Below are positions 26,121 to 32,935 of a stretch of 37,088 nucleotides of DNA, in pieces (the first letter of the stretch is position 1; each line of letters opens with the position of its first letter). Source of the stretch: HGM11416 sp045596285. Lineage in GTDB: Bacteria > Bacillota > Clostridia > Christensenellales > Borkfalkiaceae. The stretch is from NCBI GenBank assembly GCA_045596285.1, contig JAZOCA010000118.1, forward strand, positions 1-37,088, read 5' to 3'. The position numbers and the translations under genes are program-made. The notes beneath the pieces are model-generated. The model had not been told where the DNA came from and did no database searches. It was given only the letters and a program-made list of their open reading frames with translations.

Positions 26121-27137
26121 TTAGTTATCCCCAGTTTTGGGTTTGTGCTTTTGCTCTGAAAAGCCGTGAGTTTGTTGCTTTTTTTCTTCGTCTTTATTAT
26201 ACGCCTTTATAATTTGCATTACCAAGGAGTGGCGAACAACGTCTTTATGCGTTAGTTCTACGATTTCTATCCCTTCAATATTCTTTAAAATTGACGTGGA
26301 ATGGCGCAAACCGCTAATTTTACCGTCTGGCAAGTCCACCTGAGTAAGGTCGCCGGTTACGACTACTTTACTTCCTTCGCCCATTCTGGTTAAGAACATC
26401 TTCATCTGCTCTTTTGTTGTGTTTTGCGCTTCATCTAAGATAATAAAGGCGTTGGATAGCGTTCTACCGCGCATGTATGCGAGCGGTGCAACTTCTATAC
26501 TGCCGCGTTCTAAAAGTTTTTGGTAATTTTCAAGACCGAACATCTCTTGCAACGCGTCGTATAAAGGGCGCAGATAGGGATCTACTTTAGACTGTAGGTC
26601 ACCCGGTAAAAAGCCAAGTCTTTCGCCCGCTTCTACGGCAGGTCTGGTTAAAATTATCTTTTCTATTTCTTTATTTTTATATGCGGAAACTGCCATTGCA
26701 ACAGCCAAGTAGGTTTTTCCCGTACCAGCAGGGCCTACGGCAAATACCACGGTGTTTTTCTTGATGGCGTCTACGTACTTTTTCTGCCCCACCGTTTTGT
26801 ATTTTATTTGCTTTCCGCGGGCGGTTATGGCAAGCACACCGCTCATGATTTTTTCTATACCTTCGGTGTTGCCTTCTTTTGCAAGTTCTATGCAGTAGAT
26901 AATTCTATTTTTATCTATTACTTCGTGAGCGCGGATAATATCTAAAAGTTTATTTAAAACGGTTACACATACTTCTACTTTGTTTTCTTCCCCGCTTACC
27001 TTTATTTCTTGCCCGAAAACGCTTAACTCTACTTCCGCTTCGCGTGAAATAACTTCTAAATTTTCATCAAACGAGCCAAGTAAGCGCGAAAGTTCATCTG
27101 AACTTGCAACCGTGAGTTTTTGGGTTACTTTTTGCAA
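26121..27137 (-). CDS. phoH: PhoH-like ATPase
   Basis: 338 residues. The N-terminal small KH-like segment is followed by a RecA-like ATPase domain with Walker A GPAGTGKTYLA near 136-146 and Walker B AFIILDEAQN near 230. PhoH-like proteins act in RNA metabolism; in Clostridia the gene neighbours ybeY and era. The start is TTG at 27137, placed 8 nt after GGAG. The tail is Lys/Gln-rich and disordered. Confidence 0.93.
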   Translation of the reverse strand: MQKVTQKLTVASSDELSRLLGSFDENLEVISREAEVELSVFGQEIKVSGEENKVEVCVTVLNKLLDIIRAHEVIDKNRIIYCIELAKEGNTEGIEKIMSGVLAITARGKQIKYKTVGQKKYVDAIKKNTVVFAVGPAGTGKTYLAVAMAVSAYKNKEIEKIILTRPAVEAGERLGFLPGDLQSKVDPYLRPLYDALQEMFGLENYQKLLERGSIEVAPLAYMRGRTLSNAFIILDEAQNTTKEQMKMFLTRMGEGSKVVVTGDLTQVDLPDGKISGLRHSTSILKNIEGIEIVELTHKDVVRHSLVMQIIKAYNKDEEKKQQTHGFSEQKHKPKTGDN

Positions 27138-27140
27138 ATT

Positions 27141-28037
27141 TTACTCTCCTGTAATGTTTTTTTCGTATTTTAAAGTTACTTTTAGTTTGTTCTGACCTAT
27201 TATTTGTATATCATGCGACCTAACTGCATAATCGCCAAGCGCGTGTTTTGCGCACGCTAAAGCGTTTGCTTTAAGCGAATCGTCTATTTCGTATGTTGCT
27301 GTATAAATAAATTCAAAGGTACATTCAGCGGTAATTTGAAAAATTAAATCGCTAAAAACTTCCTTTTCTCCAGCAAGAACACTCGCCTTAGCAATTAAAT
27401 CGCCTTTTTTTATTTCTTGGTTTTCACTTACGCACGCCGTACCCGAATATACCGTTATTTTCAGTATGCGCATATCTTCACTCGCATATAAATGATTGCT
27501 TAGTTTTGGCAATCTATCAGGCGGTTCAACCTGCTGTTTTATATCGATAATCGCGCTATTGCCCCACTTTTTTAGTGAAACAAATGCTACGTTGCTTTCT
27601 TTACTTAAAATAGTAGCGACTTTTAAAAGTTGATCTTGATTAAAAGTTGAATACTTTTTAACGCCAACTTCATCCATCGCTTTTTCTATTTGATTTTTAA
27701 ATAAATAAGCATCGCCAACGTAATCACATTTTAAAAACAGACCGTTAAACAGATAACAAAGGGTAAAAAAGAGCGCTATGCCAAGGGATATTAAAGGTTT
27801 TTTTACCATAAGGTAAAAAGGCATACACAATCCCCCACTCTTCAATTCTTTATTATACCACGAATTTTTACAAATTGCAAAAAATTTAAGGGCATCTTTG
27901 CTATCTATGGTAATTTTTACACATTTTTCACCTAAAAATTTAACTTTTAATAGATTTATTTGCTTTCTTTTTAGGCGCGCGAGCAAAACGCTTAGATTAT
28001 TTCCCTTAACAAGATAGGTTTTAGTTAAAAAAGTCAT
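27141..28037 (-). CDS. yqfD: Sporulation protein YqfD
   Basis: 298 residues. One membrane helix near 80-104 follows a short cytosolic N-terminal domain; the rest is an extracytoplasmic domain with DVGVKKYSTFNQDQLL-like sequence. It matches YqfD, which in Bacillus is made in the mother cell under sigma-E. It overlaps yqfC by 4 nt and precedes phoH, the standard order. GGTGGAAG is the ribosome site. Confidence 0.85.
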   Translation of the reverse strand: MTFLTKTYLVKGNNLSVLLARLKRKQINLLKVKFLGEKCVKITIDSKDALKFFAICKNSWYNKELKSGGLCMPFYLMVKKPLISLGIALFFTLCYLFNGLFLKCDYVGDAYLFKNQIEKAMDEVGVKKYSTFNQDQLLKVATILSKESNVAFVSLKKWGNSAIIDIKQQVEPPDRLPKLSNHLYASEDMRILKITVYSGTACVSENQEIKKGDLIAKASVLAGEKEVFSDLIFQITAECTFEFIYTATYEIDDSLKANALACAKHALGDYAVRSHDIQIIGQNKLKVTLKYEKNITGE

Positions 28038-28282
28038 ACTTCTTCCACCTTTACCAAATCCACTTTACCCGTAAAAGCAAGGTCGCCTTCTATATGCTTT
28101 AATAGAAGTAAATTTTGCCCGTATACGGTAATTTTACTAACGCTGGTTAAAACGCAAATGCAATCGCTTTGCAATAAATAAATTTTCTTTACCCCCGTGA
28201 AGTATCCGCCACCGTAAGTTAACGTAACGGCACTACCCGATAACTTTTTTGATATTTTTATTATTTCGTCTTTGAACTTCAT
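28034..28282 (-). CDS. yqfC: Sporulation protein YqfC (YabP family)
   Basis: 82 residues, a small beta-rich YabP/YqfC domain: SGSAVTLTYGGG, then ITVYGQNLLLL and a C-terminal GKVDLVKVEEV. YqfC works with YqfD in sporulation in Bacillus. No ribosome site precedes the ATG; a -10-like element ends only 6-7 nt upstream, so the message could be leaderless. Confidence 0.8.
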   Translation of the reverse strand: MKFKDEIIKISKKLSGSAVTLTYGGGYFTGVKKIYLLQSDCICVLTSVSKITVYGQNLLLLKHIEGDLAFTGKVDLVKVEEV

Positions 28283-28287
28283 ACCAT

Positions 28288-28295
28288 ATTATATG
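28288..28295 (-). promoter_or_regulatory. Possible sigma-E-like -10 element of yqfC
   Basis: CATATAAT on the minus strand resembles the sigma-E -10 (CATAnAnT) and also contains TATAAT. No good -35 partner is clear. Transcription would start at about the ATG. Confidence 0.35.
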
Positions 28296-28352
28296 ATGTA
28301 AAACACAAAATAATAATTACTTTTTTTTCTTTATTTTTTAATGTTTTATGTT

Positions 28353-28380
28353 GAATAATCGACTTATAGCCCCACTTTTA
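28353..28380 (-). repeat. Dispersed intergenic repeat, copy 7
   Basis: On the minus strand TAAAAGTGGG is followed by GCTATAAGTCGATTATTC. It lies directly downstream of the terminator of the metalloregulator gene. Confidence 0.75.
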
Positions 28381-28391
28381 CCCTTAAACCA

Positions 28392-28423
28392 CTAAAAAAA
28401 CGCAAAGGTTTACTTTGCGTTTT
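28392..28423 (-). terminator. Terminator of the metalloregulator gene
   Basis: AACGCAAAG (28399-28407) pairs with CTTTGCGTT (28413-28421) across a 5-nt loop, with a T7 run on the minus strand. Confidence 0.88.
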
Positions 28424-28427
28424 ATCA

Positions 28428-28799
28428 TTAGTTATTTTTATTAACGAACTGTTTTAAAGTTTCAAACAATTCAGAAGTGATTACGTGTTCTATACGGCAG
28501 GCGTTTTCTTCGGCCACTTCTTCGCTTGCCCCTATTTGCAATAATACTTTTGTTATAATTTTGTGTTTTAAATAAATTTCGTTGGCGCGTATTTTTCCGT
28601 TTTCGGTTAAAGTAATCGCACCGTTTGAAGCGACTTCAATATATTTTTTCTTTTGAAGCAACCCCACCGCACGCGATACGCTTGGGCGAGAATAGCCCAG
28701 TTCTGAGCAAATATCCACCGAGCGAACGAAAGTGCTTTTTTGTGTTAATAAGAAGATGGTTTCTAAATACATCTCTTCCGATTCACGGTACTTCATCAT
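28428..28799 (-). CDS. DtxR/MntR-family metal-dependent transcriptional regulator
   Basis: 123 residues. A winged helix (SEEMYLETIFLLTQK, then SELGYSRPSVSRAVGLLQKKKYIEV) is followed by the metal-binding dimerisation part (CRIEHVITSELFETL). It lacks the SH3-like third domain, like MntR. The nearby feoA-feoB genes carry matching TTAGC-N4-GCTAA palindromes, so it is the natural candidate for their iron- or manganese-dependent repressor. AGGGG lies close to the ATG; the second Met codon (28796) is an equally likely start. Its promoter is at 28843-28871. Confidence 0.88.
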   Translation of the reverse strand: MMKYRESEEMYLETIFLLTQKSTFVRSVDICSELGYSRPSVSRAVGLLQKKKYIEVASNGAITLTENGKIRANEIYLKHKIITKVLLQIGASEEVAEENACRIEHVITSELFETLKQFVNKNN

Positions 28800-28842
28800 A
28801 TCCCCTTTTATCTTCGCTTTACAAAGTCTTTATTTAATTTTT

Positions 28843-28871
28843 ATTATACAAGATTTTTTACCGTTTGTAAA
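28843..28871 (-). promoter_or_regulatory. Sigma-A-type promoter of the metalloregulator
   Basis: On the minus strand TTTACA (28871-28866), a 17-bp spacer and TATAAT (28848-28843). No TTAGC-N4-GCTAA box is seen here, so autoregulation through that site is unlikely. Confidence 0.75.
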
Positions 28872-28911
28872 GTTAAAATACATTTTTTTTGTTTAAAATT
28901 ACAAAATTACA

Positions 28912-28950
28912 AAAAAGAATCCCCGCAATGCAATAGCAAAGCAGGGATTC
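28912..28950 (-). terminator. Terminator of the feo operon
   Basis: GAATCCC(T)GC and GC(G)GGGATTC form a 10-bp stem with one wobble, followed by a run of T on the minus strand. It ends the feoB-Cys-rich transcript. Confidence 0.8.
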
Positions 28951-28963
28951 AGAGAAAAGATAT

Positions 28964-29260
28964 TTATGCATTTATATCGGAGTTATCTTTTTGATTATTC
29001 GTTTTTTCTAAATTACACGAAGAACATAACGAGCAAGAATTGCATGAAGAACAAGATGAGCAAGTAGTTTTGCCATCTTCAACTAAATCGTCGCTTACGT
29101 GATGACAAGAACTTCCGCCTTTACCTTTAGAAGGGCAAGTTGCCCCGTCCGGACAACCTATGCACTTTCTTCCGCTCTTCTTTGCCTTGATTATATAAAC
29201 AATCGCAAAGCCCATTATTACGGCGATTGCAATTATAGCAATAATTTCTTCGGGTTTCAT
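28964..29260 (-). CDS. FeoB-associated Cys-rich membrane protein with a CxxC ladder
   Basis: 98 residues. One membrane helix (about 6-24) is followed by the basic KAKKSGRKCIGCPDGATC segment typical of FeoB-associated Cys-rich proteins, with cysteines at 33, 36, 42 and 52. The usual family member ends soon after; here a second segment carries six cysteines at strict three-residue spacing (67, 70, 73, 76, 79, 82) interleaved with Ser, Asn and Leu. It could bind iron or another metal on the cytosolic face and pass it on from FeoB. AAGGAG gives a strong ribosome site, 15 nt after the feoB stop. Confidence 0.8.
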   Translation of the reverse strand: MKPEEIIAIIAIAVIMGFAIVYIIKAKKSGRKCIGCPDGATCPSKGKGGSSCHHVSDDLVEDGKTTCSSCSSCNSCSLCSSCNLEKTNNQKDNSDINA

Positions 29261-29275
29261 TTATATCTCCTTAAT

Positions 29276-31264
29276 TTAAGCAGCTTTAAGTTCGTATTCT
29301 GCTTTTAACTGCTTATTTTTCTTGATAATTAGCAAGGTAAGCACAGCGGCGATAACCGCAACTACTGCCCAACCAACGATAGGCATCCAAACGCTTCCGA
29401 ACTTGCCGCCAACGAATAACGTGCCGAAGAAGAAGGTTAAAAAGCTAACCGTATAACCTACGGCAAACTGTAAACCTATGCCTGCCCAAAGCCATTTTCT
29501 ACTTTTGATTTCAGAATTCATTGCGCCGATTGCAGCAAAGCAAGGCGGGGTAAATAGGTTGAACATTAAGTATGCAAGACCTGCGACCTTAGCAATACCC
29601 ATAATTGCGGCAACTTCACTTGCACCGCTTTCTAAAATGAGTTCATCTACGTTAATAAAGTTAGTAATACCGTAACAAACAGCAATCGTTCCAACAACGT
29701 TTTCTTTTGCTATAAAGCCTGTAACCGCAGCGGCTGCAAGTTGCCATGCAGCTACGCCTACGATAGGAGCAATTACGTATGCAAAAGGCGTTGCTATATC
29801 GTGAAGAATAGATTGATTTGCATCTACAATTTCAAACGACCAGTTAAAGGTTTGCATTACGTGAACTACAAAGTTACATACCAGTATAATAGTACCCGCT
29901 TTTATGATATAAGCCCAACCGCGTGAACACATTGATTTTACTGCGCTCCATAATGAAGGAAGTTTATATTCGGGAAGTTCTATTATAAAGAATGATTTTC
30001 TATTTTTGTGACCAGTTAATTTATTGATAAGAAGTGAGCAAAGAAGTATGATAACTATACCTGCAAAGTACATTGTTACGCCTACCCAAGCGGAATCAGA
30101 GAAGAATACACCTGAAAATAGTGCGATTACGGGAAGTTTTGCGCCACAAGGCATAAAAGGTGTTAACATTGCAGTCGCTCTGCGTTCGCGTTCGTTTCTT
30201 ATAGTTCTGCACGCCATTACGCCGGGAATTGAACAACCTGTGCCGATTACGAAAGGTATGATTGACTTGCCTGAAAGACCTACTTTTTTAAAGATAGGAT
30301 CTAATACTACAGATGCACGCGCCATATAACCGCAATCTTCAAGTAATGCAATTAGAAAGTACATTACCATTACTAACGGCAAGAATCCAACAACGGCTAT
30401 TACACCGCCGATTACGCCGTCTACCAGTATAGACGCCCAAATACCGTCGCCTAAAGCGTCCGCCACCAAGCCTTGACCGGCTTCAAGCCAACCGACGAAA
30501 ATATCTGCAATCCAAGGCCCAAGCCAGGCTTGTGATATACCAAAAACTAAAAACATTACAACCGCAAATATGGGAATACCCGCCCATTTGTTAGTTAAAA
30601 CGTCGTCAATTTTGTCTTGCCAGTTTCTTTTGTTTGTTTTTATTTTGCGTTCTTCTACTTGCGCAACAACCCCGTTTACAAATTCAAAACGCTTTCTATC
30701 TGCCTCTTCAACCACCTTTTTGTCGGTTAAATCTATGTCGCCTTGAACGTAAGGAGCAACTTGCTTCGTTCCGATAATCGAAATGGCTTTTTGCACTACT
30801 TCTTTAAGACCTTCGTTTGAAGTAGATACCGTTTCTACTACGGGACATCCAAGTTTTTCAGAAAGAAGTTTTTCGTCTATATCCGTTTTCTTCTTTTCGT
30901 TAATATCAGACTTATTAAGCGCAACTACTAAGGGAATACCAAGTTCTAAAAGTTGGGTTGTAAAGAATAAACTACGGCTTAAGTTAGTAGCGTCCACAAT
31001 GTTGATAATTGCATCTGGATTTTCATTCTTTACGTAAGAACTGGTTACGCTTTCTTCAGAAGTGAATGGAGACATTGAGTATGCGCCCGGTAAGTCTACC
31101 GCGATAACTTCTTCTACTGCGGCTAGATAATTCTTTTTTATCTTATGCTCTTTTTTGTCTACGGTAACGCCAGCCCAATTGCCTACCTTTTCATTTCTGC
31201 CGGTAAGCGCGTTATACATGGTCGTTTTACCGCTGTTGGGATTGCCCGCTAAAGCAATTCTCAT
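29276..31264 (-). CDS. feoB: Ferrous iron transporter FeoB
   Basis: 662 residues. The N-terminal G domain has GNPNSGKTT at 7-15, VDLPGAYS near 57 and NKSD near 118. The membrane part has the Gate motifs (GCSIPGVMACR near 345, then TPPCFAAIGAMNSE near 567). It imports Fe2+. GGAGG precedes the ATG. A separate feoA lies 200 bp upstream, with a palindromic operator and a dispersed repeat between them. A Cys-rich partner follows. Confidence 0.96.
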   Translation of the reverse strand: MRIALAGNPNSGKTTMYNALTGRNEKVGNWAGVTVDKKEHKIKKNYLAAVEEVIAVDLPGAYSMSPFTSEESVTSSYVKNENPDAIINIVDATNLSRSLFFTTQLLELGIPLVVALNKSDINEKKKTDIDEKLLSEKLGCPVVETVSTSNEGLKEVVQKAISIIGTKQVAPYVQGDIDLTDKKVVEEADRKRFEFVNGVVAQVEERKIKTNKRNWQDKIDDVLTNKWAGIPIFAVVMFLVFGISQAWLGPWIADIFVGWLEAGQGLVADALGDGIWASILVDGVIGGVIAVVGFLPLVMVMYFLIALLEDCGYMARASVVLDPIFKKVGLSGKSIIPFVIGTGCSIPGVMACRTIRNERERRATAMLTPFMPCGAKLPVIALFSGVFFSDSAWVGVTMYFAGIVIILLCSLLINKLTGHKNRKSFFIIELPEYKLPSLWSAVKSMCSRGWAYIIKAGTIILVCNFVVHVMQTFNWSFEIVDANQSILHDIATPFAYVIAPIVGVAAWQLAAAAVTGFIAKENVVGTIAVCYGITNFINVDELILESGASEVAAIMGIAKVAGLAYLMFNLFTPPCFAAIGAMNSEIKSRKWLWAGIGLQFAVGYTVSFLTFFFGTLFVGGKFGSVWMPIVGWAVVAVIAAVLTLLIIKKNKQLKAEYELKAA

Positions 31265-31360
31265 TTTTTACCTCCACAAAATAATATATACTTAATAATT
31301 TATAACAATTTTTAAACCGAAATTATTAAATTTGTTTAAACGTTTTAGCCAACTATATGC

Positions 31361-31388
31361 CGTTAATCGACTTATTTGGCGACTTTTT
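31361..31388 (-). repeat. Dispersed intergenic repeat, copy 8
   Basis: On the minus strand AAAAAGTCGCC is followed by AAATAAGTCGATTAACGG. GCCAA (31348-31352) and TTGGC (31376-31380) flank the core and can form a hairpin. It sits between feoA and feoB. Confidence 0.65.
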
Positions 31389-31413
31389 GTTTTTTTTACA
31401 TTTATATTCAATC

Positions 31414-31433
31414 TTGTTAGCGAGTGCTAACAA
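31414..31433. promoter_or_regulatory. Palindromic operator upstream of feoB
   Basis: TTGTTAGCGAGTGCTAACAA is a perfect 20-bp palindrome (8-bp arms, 4-bp centre). Its core TTAGC-N4-GCTAA is repeated at the feoA promoter. It fits a DtxR-family binding site (compare the TTAG...CTAA ends of IdeR boxes). Confidence 0.65.
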
Positions 31434-31439
31434 TCATTC

Positions 31440-31468
31440 AAAAAAAATAATCTTTAAGACTATTTTTT
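31440..31468 (-). terminator. Weak terminator overlapping the end of feoA
   Basis: AAAAAATAGTCTT and AAGATTATTTTTT on the minus strand pair with one mismatch, followed by T residues. If it works, feoB needs its own promoter near the palindrome at 31414-31433. Confidence 0.45.
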
Positions 31469-31679
31469 AAACTATTATTGCATCTGCAAGTTGCATATCT
31501 ATGTTATATCTTGCATCCTTTAGAACAACAACACAACCGCCGTTTCTAAAAGCAATTACTGTTATTTTTTCACCGCTATAGCAACCCAAAGAAAATAGAA
31601 AAGAATTCAACTCTTCGTCATCCGTTTCTATATCTTTAATAATATATTCTATTCCAGGTTGAGCCATGCTTAGTTTCAT
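31467..31679 (-). CDS. feoA: Ferrous iron transport protein FeoA
   Basis: 70 residues from the ATG at 31679, preceded by GAGG. A second in-frame ATG at 31712 lies inside the operator and only about 11 nt after the predicted transcription start, so it is rejected. It is an SH3-like FeoA domain: MKLSMAQPGIEYIIKDI, then LFSLGCYSGEKITVI, GGCVVVLKDARYNID and a C-terminal LADAIIV. FeoA supports FeoB-mediated iron uptake. Confidence 0.9.
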   Translation of the reverse strand: MKLSMAQPGIEYIIKDIETDDEELNSFLFSLGCYSGEKITVIAFRNGGCVVVLKDARYNIDMQLADAIIV

Positions 31680-31704
31680 ATACGTTGCCTCGACAAATAA
31701 GTTG

Positions 31705-31718
31705 TTAGCCATTGCTAA
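31705..31718. promoter_or_regulatory. Operator at the feoA transcription start
   Basis: TTAGCCATTGCTAA (TTAGC, 4 bp, GCTAA) lies about 5-18 nt downstream of the predicted start site. This position would let a bound repressor block transcription. It shares its arms with the site at 31414-31433. Confidence 0.65.
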
Positions 31719-31729
31719 TTCCGACGATT

Positions 31730-31758
31730 ATTATATAACAGCGCAAACACTTTGTCAA
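31730..31758 (-). promoter_or_regulatory. Consensus promoter of feoA
   Basis: On the minus strand TTGACA (31758-31753), exactly 17 bp, then TATAAT (31735-31730). This is a perfect sigma-A consensus, consistent with a gene kept off by a repressor. Confidence 0.88.
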
Positions 31759-31822
31759 ATGATTTTTACCTAATTTTTAATTTTTTTTACTTTTTCCGTT
31801 TACTCATGCCCTGTTATAAACC

Positions 31823-31902
31823 ATGTTATTTTCTATATATACATTTCTCAATAGAAGAAACTAAAAAAGGAGGGGATAAAAAACTATCCCCTCCTTTTTT
31901 GC
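31823..31902 (-). repeat. Cassette connector, copy D (left border of the toxin array)
   Basis: On the minus strand a strong terminator (31863-31902) is followed by TTGAGA (31851-31846), 17 bp and TAACAT (31828-31823), a decayed version of the connector promoter. The hinge-coding part is lost. It marks the boundary between the Rhs-tip array and feoA. Confidence 0.65.
31863..31902 (-). terminator. Connector terminator D
   Basis: AAAAAAGGAGGGGATA pairs fully with TATCCCCTCCTTTTTT around a 6-nt loop. Compared with copy A, the pair C-G is replaced by A-T on both arms, a compensatory change. Confidence 0.92.
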
Positions 31903-31928
31903 TTGTAAAACAATATTCTATTTTACTT

Positions 31929-32372
31929 TTATCTAATTTTTTCAGTTACATCACATATTTTTGTGTTGGGATAAAATCTAATGATATATGTTTCTCCTAG
32001 TTCTACATCTTTTACATTTAAAACGATATATTCATCTTTTTCAATTAAATAAAATTTAGGTTTTCTATTTTCTAGTCTACCACTTCCATCATAATCAATA
32101 CGAGAACCGGTAAATTCAACAACTTTTGCTTTTTCTTCTATATATGTATTGTTAGATACGTAACAATAATCTTTACAACATAATGTAAATGTATTAGCAC
32201 ACAATATACTTAAAGCAAATGAACCGCATGAGCAAAGAATTAATAGAATGATGCCATATTTCTTATTCAAAAATATTTTTTTTGCAAATATAAAGCCTAA
32301 GATAAAGAGTAAAACAAATATAATCATTCCAATTAAAGTTAAGTAAAATAATGCCCAATAATTTCTAACCAT
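31929..32372 (-). CDS. Two-helix membrane protein, putative immunity protein
   Basis: 147 residues. Two hydrophobic helices (about 8-30 and 39-63) precede a soluble part of about 80 residues (KAKVVEFTGSRIDYDGSGR, then FYLIEKDEYIVLNV). A GGAGG ribosome site is strong. It lies at the 3' end of a Rhs-tip cassette, after a scrap of Rhs core, where immunity genes normally sit. No family is recognised; the immunity role is inferred from position. Confidence 0.55.
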   Translation of the reverse strand: MVRNYWALFYLTLIGMIIFVLLFILGFIFAKKIFLNKKYGIILLILCSCGSFALSILCANTFTLCCKDYCYVSNNTYIEEKAKVVEFTGSRIDYDGSGRLENRKPKFYLIEKDEYIVLNVKDVELGETYIIRFYPNTKICDVTEKIR

Positions 32373-32418
32373 TTTTATACCCTCCTAAATATATGGATAT
32401 AATGATCTGAGTGTTGCT

Positions 32419-32506
32419 CTATAGAAACACTTTCCTAAATCCACCTTTAAATTTAGACCAAGCATCATATTTGTATTTTGCAACGCAGGTTGTTCCTTGG
32501 TAGATG
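32419..32506 (-). pseudogene. Rhs-core scrap fused to an unrelated tail
   Basis: The minus frame reads IYQGTTCVAKYKYDAW, an Rhs core segment, then leaves the homology and stops after about 13 codons (SKFKGG...). 42 bp (32458-32499) are identical to 35151-35192 in the intact Rhs tip. No start codon is seen. It marks an old recombination join. Confidence 0.75.
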
Positions 32507-32538
32507 ACAAATTTATTTTATTTTATTACAATAGTATT

Positions 32539-32814
32539 CTATAAAGGAAAAAAATCGGCATATTTATCATATAATTCAAATTCTTTTAGATTTTTATGCT
32601 TCTTCAATTCATTTTTCATTTGAATAATTGCATCTATATCTTTATTCTCTAAAACTAATTCAAAAGAATACACCATTTTATTACTAGAATTTAATTTACA
32701 TATATAATCATCAATATTTAGTGTTTTTTCTATTTCACAACAATATTTAGGTAATAATTCATAAAAACACTTCATTATATATTTATACTCATATTCAAAT
32801 AATTCGATAAGCAT
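32539..32814 (-). CDS. Small acidic protein, putative immunity protein
   Basis: 91 residues, mostly alpha-helical by composition (LIELFEYEYKYIMKCFYELL at the start, acidic tail ELYDKYADFFPL). AAGGA gives a good ribosome site. It directly follows the C-terminal scrap of a toxin-like frame (32830-32913), the usual toxin-immunity order. No family is recognised. Confidence 0.5.
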   Translation of the reverse strand: MLIELFEYEYKYIMKCFYELLPKYCCEIEKTLNIDDYICKLNSSNKMVYSFELVLENKDIDAIIQMKNELKKHKNLKEFELYDKYADFFPL

Positions 32815-32829
32815 TTTTATAATCCTTCT

Positions 32830-32913
32830 CTATCTAAGCAAAAAGTGCCATATTGTACCATTCCCATAAACTAAACTCCATGTTCCATTATGAATATTTC
32901 CTGACTTACCTCG
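32830..32913 (-). pseudogene. C-terminal scrap of a lost toxin tip
   Basis: A 27-codon frame without a start codon (RGKSGNIHNGTWSLVYGN, then GTIWHFLLR) ends 16 nt before the 91-residue gene. The Gly/Asn/Trp-rich sequence looks like the end of a secreted toxin domain. The call rests on context and is tentative. Confidence 0.4.
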
Positions 32914-32935
32914 TTATTACAAAGTCATTAATATT

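Noticed and set aside
31418..31433. CIRCE-like half site (GAGTGCTAA) suggesting an HrcA operator
   Set aside because: CIRCE needs TTAGCACTC, 9 nt, GAGTGCTAA. The second half is missing at that distance. The sequence is a tight palindrome with a 4-bp centre, and its core recurs at the feoA promoter, which fits a DtxR-type site better.
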